A stretch of DNA of 64,000 bases, taken from contig BSQZ01000011.1 of assembly GCA_033239005.1 (NCBI GenBank), forward strand, positions 6,574,501-6,638,500, written 5' to 3'. The notes beneath the pieces were generated by a model that did no database searches, was not told the origin of the DNA, and was given only the letters and a program-made list of their open reading frames with translations. Below are positions 10,439 to 20,375 of the stretch, one piece after another (position 1 is the first letter of the stretch; every line of letters starts with the position of its first letter). The translations under genes were made by a program, and so were the position numbers. This stretch comes from Lamellibrachia satsuma (taxonomy: Eukaryota > Annelida > Polychaeta > Sabellida > Siboglinidae).

Positions 10439-12100
10439 TTATAGCCTCCATGCTTGAATACAATATTCCAAATGTGGTCTAACTATTGCTTTGTACATGG
10501 GTACAATTAGATGTTTCTCCTTATACGTGATAGTTCTCCTAATTAGCCCTAGAATTTGATTTCCTTTCGAAGCAGCAATCCCACATTGCTCTGAAACTTT
10601 CATGTCAGCATTAAATGTTACTCCTAAATCCTTTTTTTGTGTGGTTCTACCTAGTACAGCATCCCCCATTTTATATTCCTCGTCCATATTTCCATGTCCT
10701 ATGTGTATACATTTACACTTCCCAAAATTTAATAACATTTGCCATTTTTCTGACCATTTAACTAATTTTTCCAGATCATCCTGTAAACTTTGTTTATCTG
10801 TATCATTTGTAACCTTTCTGAATACTTTTGTGTCATCTGCAAATTTGAGTACTTTGCTAGATATGTCATCCTCCAAATCATTTACATATATTAAAAACAG
10901 TATAGGGCCTAATACTGATCCCTGTGGTACCCCACTCAAAACCGATTTCCAGTTTGAAATCTCACCATCTACTATTACTCTCTGTCTTCTGTGTGTAAGC
11001 CACTTTTCTATCCAGTTGATTACATCATTGCCTATACCATGGGCTTTTAGTTTAAGTAACAATCTTTGATGTGGCACTTTATCGAAAGCTTTCTGAAAAT
11101 CTAAGTAGACAACATCCACTGGTGACCCGTCATCTACCCACTTTGTAATTTCTTCTAAAAAACATAAGAGATTGGTTAGACATGACCTTGCTTTTAGGAA
11201 TCCACATTGATATGTATTTATTAATTTATGTTTTACGAGGAATTCCACCATGTGGTCTCTAATTAATGTTTCGAGTAATTTACATACAACTGATGTTAAA
11301 CTCACTGGTCTGTAATTTTCTGGCTTCTTCCTCGATCCCTTCTTAAACAGCGGCGTAATGTTTGCTTCTTTCCATTCTGAAGGAACTATTCCTTCTTCTA
11401 GTGACAAGTTAAATAAGTTTGCAAGTGGTGTACTAATTTGATCAACAATTTCCTTTAGCAGTTTTGGTGGTATCCCATCAACTCCAGGTGATTTATTATC
11501 TTTCATCTTCTTAATTTTCTTTGCTATCATTTCAGGAGTTACAAATAACTGCCCTAAATGTTCTGATTTATTGCCCTCAAATTTAGTCAATGGAACTGGA
11601 AGTGAGCTGATATCTTCTGTGGTAAAAACTGAGCTGAAATACTCATTCAGGATCTCTGCCATTTGGAACCCATCTGAAATTATGTTTTCACTGTTGTTTT
11701 CCAGTGGTCCGACCTTATCTCGAACTTTCTGTTTACTCCTTACATAAGCATAGAAACCCTTGCTGTCATTTTTTATATTACCTGCCAATTTTTTTTCAAA
11801 GGTTCTTTTAGATTTTCTAATTTCAGTTGTAGCTGCATTAAGTGCCTCTTTGTAGTTTGTGTAGTCTGCTACATTTCCAGTGTGTTTATAGACCCTCCAC
11901 AGCATCTGTTTGTGAGCAATTTTTTCTAATAGCTTCTTTGACAGGTGTTTTTTTCTGGATCTTTTCCCTTGTTTTCTTAATGGAATAAATTTCGCAATAA
12001 TGCCCTCAATCTCATATTTTAAACAAGTCCAGCATTCTGTTGCTGTCTTGTTCTTCAGCAAGTTATTCCAATCTATATTTGCTAGATATGTTCTCATCAC
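10439..12100 (-). pseudogene. CR1-like LINE reverse transcriptase (copy A ORF2 core)
   Basis: A 553-residue frame. An N-terminal basic linker is followed by RT blocks in order: [96 protein letters not shown], then the catalytic FADD (bases 10832-10843), and GKCKCIHIGH, KKDLGV and ASKGNQILGLIRR. The Asp residues of block A (YLDF) and block C (FADD) are present, so the core looks intact. It is not active because it is out of frame with both the endonuclease (shift near 12130) and the C-terminal domain (shift near 10440). It differs from copies B-D, which are closer to each other, so it belongs to a separate subfamily. Confidence 0.92.
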
Positions 12101-12747
12101 TTTATATTTGCCTTTGTTGAAGTTCCTCTTCCATTGTTTTTATATGTATTCCCTGTCTTTACTTTTATATTAAAATGGATTTGGTTATGGTCATTTGAAC
12201 CCAAAGGTTCGTGTACTTTAACATTGTCAACTAATTCATTTTGAGAAGACAAAATTAAATCTAACACATTCCCACCTCTAGTTGGTTCCAAGACATGTTG
12301 AGTAAGGAAACAATCCTGTGTTAGAAGTAGAAACTGATGGTCGTCACCTCCAGCACTCTCTAATGATTCCCATTGTATATGGCCATGGTTAAAATCACCC
12401 ATTATAACACATTCTCCCTTGCTCACCTCCCTTATCGCCTTTTGTAATTTTACATCTTCCTCTTGTCCTATGTTAGGACTACGATAAACTACTCCTATTG
12501 TTAATGTTGAGTTCCTGGTAACTATGTTACACCAAATTGCTTCCACACTATCTGCTTCACTTTTCAGTGTAATTTCATATGCTTGGATAGATTCTTTAAA
12601 ATACAAAATTACTCCACCTCCCCTTCTTTCTCGTCTATCCTTCCTAAACATTACATAGCCTGTCAGTGCTAACTCAGCATCTACTATATCTTCATTTGCC
12701 CATGATTCTGTGATGCCTATTACATGAGGATCAATATCTGCTACCAT
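12097..12747 (-). pseudogene. CR1-like LINE endonuclease (copy A ORF2 N-terminus)
   Basis: A 216-residue frame with apurinic/apyrimidinic endonuclease motifs: GITESWANEDI (catalytic Glu), RGGGVILYFKE, IGVVYRSPN, VIMGDFNHGHIQWE (DFN motif), LDLILSSQ and the terminal GSNDHNQI (SDH-like catalytic His). The frame continues upstream of the first Met through KCVCLNARSIVNKK, the usual start of the domain, but an in-frame TGA lies at 12829-12831. The downstream shift near 12130 separates it from the RT. The domain nicks target DNA in related LINEs. Confidence 0.88.
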
Positions 12748-12898
12748 AATGTCTAACTCACTTTTTTTATTTACTATGCTCCTGGCATTTAAGCATACAC
12801 ATTTAAGTTCATTGTCTGAAATTATTGGTCAACATTTCTTTGGATGTGTATTTGTAGTAGTACTCCTTTGAGTTTTCTCTGTCAGTTCCCCCGCGCAT

Positions 12899-13048
12899 CT
12901 AGTTTAAATAATTTATGGTACCTGTGCCCTCGTTGACAACTCTGACAAACTCACACGCAAGAACTGCAGCGCCCTTCCCTGTCAGATGAAGTCCATATCT
13001 CATGAAAAAGTCACCTCTTCCCACAAAGTTTAACCACATGTCTACGAA
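12899..13048 (-). pseudogene. CR1-like ORF1 C-terminus, SGNH/esterase-like tail
   Basis: The minus strand reads VDMWLNFVGRGDFFMRYGLH followed by LTGKGAAVLACEF and a TAG at 12899-12901. The DGxHLTxxG pattern is the C-terminal Asp-x-x-His block of SGNH hydrolases, reported in ORF1 of many CR1 elements. Here the expected Asp before GLHLT is Tyr, so the catalytic residue appears lost. ORF1 ends immediately before, and in a different frame from, the start of readable ORF2, a compact ORF1/ORF2 junction. The assignment rests on a 50-residue stretch. Confidence 0.6.
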
Positions 13049-13543
13049 GGATACTGCACTATATAAGAATGTACCCTATTTTATGTTAAAAGATATTTAA
13101 TTAAACTATCTTATAATGATTCAACCAATTCAAAATGTTATTGGATGTGGTTGCTATGGAACTGAAAATTTTTAAGTTACAGGGACACTGTTGTCCAGTA
13201 CTGGGGAAGTGCACATGTGGAAAAAACATCTGTACTGATGGATCTGGAGAAAGAATCGAATGCTGCCACCTGGTGTTCATGGAACAATGTGTTTTGGCTT
13301 ACCATCAGGATTAGACATCACCCGGAGCCTAGCATCTGCCAGGGTCTTCCAGGCTAGTCTTATGTTATGTTTTACAATATAGTATGTTGTTTTACAATCA
13401 TTTACAATGCATTTGGGTCTTACGTTCCATGCAGTTTATGTCCTGTATAATAAATTAAGTTTAGACAGCTTCAACATAACTGTTCTGATTTCTATATAAA
13501 TATGATTTGTGATTCAATTAGTGCTACTGGTAACACCCCCATA
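13049..13543. other. No gene seen
   Basis: Unique AT-rich sequence upstream of the truncated 5' end of LINE copy A. Confidence 0.45.
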
Positions 13544-13708
13544 TTCATGTGAGTACCTCCATGTTCATGTGAGTACTCCATGTTCATACCCCATGTTCAT
13601 GTGAGTACCTCCATGTTCATGTGAGTACCTCCATGTTCATGTGAATACCTCCATGTTCATGTGAATACCTCCATGTTCATGTGAGTACCTCCATGTTCAT
13701 GTGAGTAC
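13544..13708. repeat. 20-bp minisatellite, about 8 units
   Basis: Unit CCATGTTCATGTGAGTACCT, with one shortened unit near 13575-13595 and G/A variation at GTGAGT/GTGAAT. Confidence 0.9.
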
Positions 13709-13764
13709 AGCATCCCCAGAGAATCCATTATCCAGTTGTCATGGTATCATAACAATTCCCAGTA

Positions 13765-13863
13765 GTGTTGGGAATTAATAAAATTTTTATGATCGATCAC
13801 TGATTTATTTAAACGATTGATGATCGATCATAGAATATCACTGTTTGTATTTGTATTTCTGTA

Positions 13864-13913
<50 letters not shown>
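13765..13913. mobile_element. Possible hAT-like terminus, inverted repeat and (TA)n run
   Basis: GTGTTGGGAATTAAT is followed by two TGATCGATCA words in inverted arrangement (arms 13788-13799 and 13821-13832), then a TA run at 13866-13913. GTGTTGGGAA plus ATCGAT-rich subterminal sequence is common at hAT ends, but no transposase and no second end were found. The minus strand of 13930-14167 contains a short frame beginning MASKKTERKD that is soon interrupted. Confidence 0.3.
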
Positions 13914-13915
<2 letters not shown>

Positions 13916-14371
13916 AAGAAAGAGAAAAAAAACAGTTTGTTAGTTTTTGCTTTATTTGCGGTTTTACCATGTCTAGGTAAACATGTCCATAGACATACGT
14001 GGTTCGCTTGCTCGCCAGACCCAACCAACTGGCAGTGGTGCTGCATCGAGCAGATTCGTTTCCAATTCTTTCTTATTCATTATTTTGTTCATTCCCTGCC
14101 ACCTTGTGAACCGGCGATGGGATTCAAGAAAGTAACTTTAATCCTTCCTTTCTGTCTTCTTTGATGCCATTATCAACAGAGTTAACAATATAATTGTCCT
14201 GTCACAATATCGGGAAGATAAGTCACTCAACGACAGGAATGAAAGGTAGAATGAGTATAATTAAAAATAATTTATCACACAAGACTGATCGATTCCTTAA
14301 TCACAACTATGCACCATTCAATCGTCAAAAAAATGTATTAATCAGAACAACACTAAGTTGTAACTCCAGAA

Positions 14372-15419
14372 TTGGTAGCTAAGAAAATAAAGGCAATGAA
14401 GGATAACAAATCACCAGGAGTGGATGGGATTCCTCCAAAATTACTAATGGAAACAATAGAACAAATCAGTATACCACTTGCAAGAGTATTCAACTTGTCA
14501 TTAAAAGAGGGAGTTGTTCCGTTTGAATGGAAAGAAGCAAACATCATACCATTATTTAAAAAGGGTTCGAGAAATAAGTCAGAAAATTACAGACCAGTGA
14601 GTTTAACGTCAGTGATTTGTAAATTATTAGAAAGGTTAATTAAAGACGATATGGTGGACTTCCTCGTTAAGCATAAATTATTAAATTCATCTCAACATGG
14701 ATTCCTTAAAGCGAGGTCATGCTTAACAAATATGTTATGTTTTTTGGAAGAAATCACTAAGTGGATAGACGTGGGATCGCCAGTATATATTATCTACTAC
14801 TTAGATTTTCAGAAAGCTTTTGACAAAGTGCCACATCAAAGATTACTACTTAAATTAAAAGCCCATAGTATCGGGGATAGCATAACTGACAGGATAGAAC
14901 AATGGCTGACTGACAGAAGACAACGAGTTGTAGTAGATGGAGAAGTTTCAAATTGGAAATCAGTTTTGAGTGGGGTACCTCAAGGATCAGTATTAGGACC
15001 TATATTATTCTTAATATATATCAATGACTTGGACGACAGTATAACAAGTAATGAAATTTGCGGATGACACAAAACTGTTTAGAAAGGTTAATACTGATGG
15101 AGATAAACAACATTTACAAAACGATCTAGACAGATTAGTGAAATGGTCTGAGAAATAGCAGATGCTGTTCAATTTTGGGAAATGTAAATGCCTACATACA
15201 GGACATGGGAACTTGAATGTAAACTATAAAATGGGAGATACTATTCTGGGTACTACTGTAAAAGAAAAGGACTTAGGAGTTACAATAAGCGCTGATATGA
15301 AAGTTTCAGAGCAGTGTGGTATCGCAGCTTCAAAGGGTAATCAAATTCTTGGATTGATTAGAAGAAACATAACATACAAGGGAAAAAAGTTAATTATACC
15401 TCTTTATAAAGTTAGTTAG
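14372..15419 (+). pseudogene. Reverse transcriptase of LINE copy B, frameshifted
   Basis: Frame 14372-15067 carries [46 protein letters not shown] and [20 protein letters not shown], then shifts just before the FADD box (SNEICG in place of SNILKFADD). ADDTKLF is read in another frame. A TAG interrupts at about 15157 (EK*QML), and 15162-15419 continues with FNFGKCKCLHTGHG, KEKDLGV and ASKGNQILGLIRR. At least three lesions; not functional. Confidence 0.88.
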
Positions 15420-15478
15420 ACCTCATTTAGAATACTGTATACAAGCATGGAGACCATATCGTAAGGATATAGATACGC

Positions 15479-15847
15479 TTGAACGCAACTAAAATGATTC
15501 CAGAACTTAGATACCTTAGTTATGAAGAACGCCTGAAAGAATGTGGTTTAACAACTCTAGAGACAAGGAGGTTAAGAGGAGATCAGATTGAAGTTTTTAA
15601 GATATTGAATGGGTATGAAAATATTGATAGAAATATGTTTTTCTCACTCAAGAAGAATAGCAGAACTAGAGGACATGAGGTAAAATTAGTAAAGGATCAA
15701 TGTAGATTGGACATCAGGAAGCACTCGTTCTCACAGAGGACAATAAATGAATGGAACAAATTGTCTACAGATTGTGTAACTGCTAGCAGCGTGAATATGT
15801 TTAAAAACAAGGTTGACGCATATCTCAGGAGGGCGGGTTATAAGTAG
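15479..15847 (+). pseudogene. C-terminal domain of LINE copy B
   Basis: Reads TKMIPELRYLSYEERLKECG, TTLETRRLRGDQIEVFKILN, SFSQRTINEWNKLS and FKNKVDAYLRRAGYK before the stop. It joins the RT after small deletions near 15415-15480 (the RPHLEYCIQAWRPYR segment is read in two frames). The family 3' tail follows directly. Confidence 0.88.
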
Positions 15848-16021
15848 ATGAACATCGTTGGACTCTCGATAAGCCAATGGCTTCCTTGTCCACTTGCCAT
15901 CTGGGCCTTTGGCTTGGATGGCAAATCTTGTTAAATCTTGTTAAATCTAATCACCAGAGAATCCGTTATTCCGTTATGTTATGCTGTCATAAAAACTGAG
16001 GTAGACTGATCACACGTTAAG

Positions 16022-16153
16022 TGTCCAGTATATCCAGTATTACCAGACAATCACTCACAAGGAACCCCCAAGGGAAGAGAAAAAAGAGGACGGCCACTTA
16101 GAAACACCTAGCAGAGAGACCTTGAAGTGGATATAAAGAAGATGGATTACACC
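16022..16153 (+). pseudogene. C-terminal remnant of a second type of non-LTR RT
   Basis: Reads ITRQSLTRNPQGKRK and, after a one-base shift, KRGRPLRNT then a stop in place of W, then QRDLEVDIKKMDYT. This matches the familiar C-terminus RNPQGKRKRGRPRNTWRRDLE...KKMGYTW of RTE/endonuclease-RT type LINEs, a family distinct from the CR1-like copies. Only this end survives. The reading frame leads straight into the 15-bp array that follows, and the domain resumes after it at 17478. Confidence 0.7.
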
Positions 16154-17490
16154 TAGATGGACTACATCTTGATGGACTACACCTAGATGGACTACACCTG
16201 GATGAAGTACACCTTAATGGACTACACCTTGATGGACAACACCTTAATGGACAACACCTCGATGGACTACATCTGGATGAAGTACACCTTGACGGACTGC
16301 ACCTGGATGGACAACACCTGGATGGACTACATCTGGATGAAGTACACCTTGATGGACTACATCTGGATGAAGTACACCTCGATGGACTACATCTGGATGA
16401 AGTACACCTTGATGGACTACACCTGGATGGACAACACCTTAATGGACAACACCTCGATGGACTACATCTGGATGAAGTACACCTTAATGGACTACACCTT
16501 GATGGACAACACCTTAATGGACAACACCTCGATGGACTACATCTGGATGAAGTACACCTTGATGGACTACACCTGGATGGACAACACCTGGATGGACTAC
16601 ATCTGGATGAAGTACACCTTGACGGACTGCACCTGGATGGACAACACCTTAATGGACAACACCTCGATGAACTACATCCGGATGGACTGCACCTGGATGG
16701 ACAACACCTCGATGGACTGCACCTTGACGGACTACACCTGGATGGACAACACCTTGATGGACTACACCTGGATGGACTACAACTTAATGGACTACACCTG
16801 GATGGACTACACCTGGATGGACAACACCTTGATGGACTACACCTGGATGGACTACAACTTAATAGACTACACCTGGATAGAGTACACCTGGATGGGCTAC
16901 AAATGGATGGGCTACACCTGGATGGACTACAAATGGATGGGCTACACCTGGATGGACTACACCTTAATGGACTACACCTGGATGAACAACACATTGATGG
17001 ACAACACCTGGATGAACTACACCTGGATGGACTGCACCTTGACGGACTACACCTGGATGGACAACACCTTGATGGACTACACCTGGATGGACTACAACTT
17101 AATGGACTACACCTGGATGGACTACAACTTAATAGACTACACCTGGATGGATTACAACTTAATAGACTACACCTGGAAGGGCTACAAATGGATGGACTAC
17201 ACCTGGATGGACTACATCTGGATGAACTGTACCTTAATGGACTACACCTGGGTGAACAACACCTTGATGGACAACACCTTAATGGACTACACCTTGATGG
17301 ACTACACCTGGATGGACTACACCTGGGTGGACTACATCTGCATGAACAACACCTGGATGAAATACACCTGGATGGACAACACCTTGATGGACTACACCTG
17401 GATGGACTACTCCTTAATGGACTACACCTGGATGGACTACACCTGGATGGACTACACCTGTATGGACTACACCTGGAACAAACTCACGAA
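16142..17490 (+). repeat. 15-bp minisatellite (about 90 units) inside RT codons
   Basis: Units are variants of ACCTGGATGGACTAC. In the RT frame they read YTWMD, with NTLMD, YIWMK, YNLMD variants arranged in higher-order blocks of several units. Because the unit is five codons the frame stays open from 16187 to 17509 (440 residues) on the plus strand, and long frames are also open in other frames and on the minus strand (CSPSR repeats). There is no promoter, signal peptide or codon evidence for expression. The first two units still show TAG for TGG. I judge it non-coding today but coding in origin. Confidence 0.9.
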
Positions 17491-17508
17491 GATGACACAG
17501 AACATATG
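17478..17508 (+). pseudogene. RT C-terminus resuming after the array
   Basis: After the last repeat unit the same frame reads YTWNKLTKMTQNI then a stop. It fits the residues that normally follow KKMGYTW in this RT type (YTWNxLxxMAQNR). The array is therefore bracketed by the two halves of one RT tail. Confidence 0.6.
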
Positions 17509-17560
17509 ATATTATATGAACTACGATTTTCTTCAACCACAACTATTTTGATTACTTTGT

Positions 17561-17603
17561 ACTCAACGTTTCGACTGCCATAGGCAGTCCTCATCAGGAA
17601 CAT
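17561..17603 (-). ncRNA. Hammerhead-ribozyme motif, PLE-type
   Basis: On the minus strand: CTGATGA (17597-17591), G, a perfect 7-bp stem II GACTGCC/GGCAGTC with a TAT loop (17589-17573), then GAAAC (17572-17568) and GTTGAGTAC. This is the catalytic core order of a hammerhead (CUGAUGA, stem II, GAAA). PLE terminal repeats carry such motifs, with the plus-strand look CGTTTCGAC...GTCCTCATCAGG. Stem I pairing is not evident and stem III would be only about two base pairs, so self-cleavage is doubtful. No PLE coding sequence is adjacent. Confidence 0.65.
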
Positions 17604-17609
17604 ATAATA

Positions 17610-18047
17610 TTGTGGAAAACTTTTTTTAACAGGCAAGTAAGTACCTATATTGCGCTGTCAATTGATCGGATGGTTCATCGAGGACCAGTCTTGACATTGA
17701 TACTGCCCATCACGGCTCCAACTGAACAAACATGGAATTGAAACCTGTGCCATTTACTGCCTCAACCAATCAGCTGCATCACTAAGGATTATGCTAGTTG
17801 CATTGGGCAAATTATATTTAGCTTATGTAACTCGCTTTAATGTTTAAAATTGCAAATGAACACATCTGTTTTTACACAATATAGGGTGTTCCTAAATAAC
17901 CTTTCCTATTTTGAATGTAAATAAAAATAACCAATAGACATGCAAGCATGCAGTTTGCACCATCTTGTAACCCAACTCTAGAAGTTCATGTTTACACAGT
18001 TTTCTTTCCAGGTGTCTCTCCAGTGAGTAGAGGAACCCTGAAAAATG
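17610..18047. other. No gene seen
   Basis: Unique sequence. GGGTGTTCCTAAAT at about 17884 after TATA could be the end of a Tc1/mariner-type element linked to the HTH fragment downstream, but no matching second end was found. Confidence 0.35.
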
Positions 18048-18225
18048 AACACTGGTGACTGTGCAAGAGAAGGCTCATTGCGCCATGTACAAACCAATTC
18101 AGTGACTGTGGTGCAGCATAATTACAGATGGCAATGTGGGAAGGATCCACCATCCAAACCAACAATGTGGGAGTGGCTGAAGAACGTGACAGCGGATATG
18201 GACAGCCCTCTGGATTTGTTAACTT
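18048..18225 (+). pseudogene. Transposase-type HTH fragment (DUF4817-like)
   Basis: The 60-residue frame contains SVTVVQHNYRWQCGKDPPSK followed by PTMWEWLKN. The pattern SVTxVQRxFRxxFGxDPPSxxTIxxW is typical of the N-terminal HTH domain associated with IS630/Tc1-mariner-like transposons in invertebrates. The usual GxGRP linker and the DDE domain are absent; the frame stops after SPLDLLT. A broken fragment. Confidence 0.5.
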
Positions 18226-19461
18226 AGAAATGGCTCAGAGAACAATCACTGACCCTGTAGCCCAGACTAAAAGAGGGAAATATGATGGTTAACCAATAAC
18301 ATGCTCAAGTGAAGTCTGTTATATCTTGGGGCCAGCATTCACATTCTTCTGCACATAGTTTATTCTCCTACAGATGACATTAAATTAAAGACCACCCACT
18401 ACCGGACCCCCCATTCCCCCTCCCTCACCCTCTCACATACCCCTCAATGCAGCCCGATCAGTCATCCCAACTACCTGATCAGTCACCCCAACTACCTGAT
18501 CAGTCACCCCAACTACCTGCCCCACACCAAGGCACCCTGGGATACTTCATCCTTCACTAGATGGACACAATGCAAGCATTTTAATCACCCTCCCAGACTA
18601 CCATCAATCACATGCTTAAATGGCCACAATTACCTGTTTCATGTTTCATACCACTTCCACTATTACCCGCAACATCTAGGCGGCAAATTCCCATCGGTGG
18701 TGGGTTACGTGCAGTGATTTGTCCCTGGTCTATCCTGTGTGGCCGTAGTTAGGGAATCATGTTCGCGATTGTGTTGGGAGATGGCTTCATCAAGCCACCA
18801 GGTGTGTGCCGTGTAATAATCACCTGTGTTCTCTAACATACACTTACAGATAGTCTGAAACCACTGCCTGGTGACACATGTCCCTAGGGTGACACATGTC
18901 TGTGGACAGTCTAGTCTCAAGGAAGCTGGCACGTATCGCGCCACCCTGGCCACACAAGATGGCTCCTACTACAAGTTAATGCTTGCGGTCAAAGCAAAGA
19001 ATTAATAAATTGGCAAGATATCAGAAAATTGTCCAGATTGTTCAAGACATTAAATGGTCCACACAATTAAAACCTAGTTCTCAAAACAATTTGATTTTAA
19101 ACATCAGAAAATAGTCCCAGTTGATCAAGATATTAAACTGTCCACACAATTAAAAGCCAGTTCTTCAAACAATTTGTTTTTCCCGCTGTCAATGTTTTTG
19201 TTTCTGATGTTTAGTGTAGTAGAATATCCTGGCAGCTGAAAATAGGGTGAGCAATAAGAAAATAAATACAGTTAATAATTGGTAATACTGAACGCATTTA
19301 TTTTTAGTGCCCTGACAGCTTAAATTCAGCCAACAAGCATGGCTCCCGTCACTCCACCTGGCACGCCCTTCTTTCAACTTTGCACACCCATTTTCACATG
19401 TACCCCGTACACCCTAGCAGTTTTAATCTGGTGCGAAGCCGGTTTTGCTCGTGTGGAGCGT
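18226..19461. other. No gene seen; 21-bp triplication at 18456-18519
   Basis: Three copies of GATCAGTCACCCCAACTACCT lie at 18456-18519. A minus-strand 82-residue frame at 18705-18953 has no family resemblance. The rest is unique. Confidence 0.45.
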
Positions 19462-20375
19462 TCACACTACAAAATCTAAACTGGATTAAACTACTCCACC
19501 ACCTTTAGTTTTACTCTGGTTCAGATTACTAGTGTGAACGCAAAGGGGATTAGCGCCAAGTCACACTAAATTTTACCTGATTAATGTCCATTGAAATCTC
19601 GCTTGATATCGTGTTAGAGACGTCACAGCGTCTGTTTACGACATTAACGATACAGAGTTTTGTCTGAGCAAAATATGTTTTGAAATATAATATAACATGG
19701 AACACGTTTATGATATACATACCTTGATAAAAACCAACTTTGCATGCTTACCAGACATTATTATTGAGCGTCTGCTGACGCGTGTCTCGTTCTTGGGCAC
19801 GTGACAATAATCGCCCATTGTGGTAGATGTATGGCAAGCCAGTCTTGTCATAAAAGTAGGAATAATTAAAATGTGTTAAATATATGGGGAAAAAATTGAC
19901 TACATTAACGTCATATATTCAATACAAGTATATGTGTATGTGTTTTATAAAGTTTTATGTCAAGCCTGGTTGTTATAAAAAGTTTAAATAATTGGAACAA
20001 AGTGGTAAATTGAAAAAGATTGTCTGTACGACTTGCCATAAATATAGTTTGATCGACTCGAGCAACATGGTTCGGATGTTCAACATCCATAAGTTTTTCA
20101 CTCAAAACAACTGTTTTAATAATTTGTTTGCATTGAATAAATTAAGTAGGTGTTGGTGATTTGGTATATCGATCTCTTACACAAAATGTTAGCATCATTT
20201 GACCTAATTAATGCCCCGCCCACTTGCTACTCTATGGTCATTAATGAAAAGAACCACATTAGTTGACAAGAACTACTCCGGTTCAGGCTGTTGCAGTGTG
20301 AACACAACGGGGTATCTGAACTGGCTTAGTTAATGCCCATTAACTAATCCAGCTCGAAACCTGTTTGTAGTGTGA
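19462..20375. mobile_element. Possible MITE with inverted and direct subterminal repeats
   Basis: TCACACTACAAA at 19462-19473 is matched in inverse by TTTGTAGTGTGA at 20364-20375. Just inside, two imperfect direct repeats, about 19514-19550 and 20277-20313, share GGTTCAG and AGTGTGAAC. TTCACACTA-type ends are seen in several MITE families, including PIF/Harbinger ones, but I see no clear target duplication. The interior at 19694-19821 has overlapping short frames on both strands (plus MEHVYDIHTLIKTN; minus MGDYCHVPKNETRV ending at a GTAAGC). Confidence 0.35.

Larger units (their letters stand above)
9937..13048 (-). mobile_element. CR1-like LINE, nearly full-length copy A
   Basis: Most complete copy of the family in this window. 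Order on the minus strand: ORF1 C-terminus (13048-12899), apurinic-type endonuclease (about 12905-12097), reverse transcriptase (12100-10439), C-terminal domain (10386-10033), then a 3' tail ending in repeated GATTTAACAA words. CR1/L2 LINEs move by target-primed reverse transcription. Two frameshifts and an in-frame stop make it inactive. The 5' end is truncated within ORF1. The tail AAGCCAATGGCTTCCTTGTC (reverse complement here) is the family mark found in at least eight places. Confidence 0.9.
14354..15950 (+). mobile_element. CR1-like LINE, 5'-truncated copy B
   Basis: Starts abruptly at the TPEL(V)[14 protein letters not shown] block of the RT and runs through the C-terminal domain to the family 3' tail, which ends with repeated ATCTTGTTAA words at about 15925-15950. 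The endonuclease and ORF1 are missing. It is closely related to copies C and D. 5' truncation is the normal outcome of incomplete target-primed reverse transcription. Confidence 0.9.

Noticed and set aside
10602..11069. Plus-strand 155-residue frame
   Set aside because: Antisense shadow of the LINE copy A reverse transcriptase, whose conserved blocks are on the minus strand.
16098..16994. 298-residue minus-strand frame rich in Cys (CSPSR repeats), resembling a cysteine-rich structural protein
   Set aside because: It is the complement of the 15-bp minisatellite. Period 15 keeps all frames free of stops, and there is no promoter, signal peptide or non-repetitive domain.
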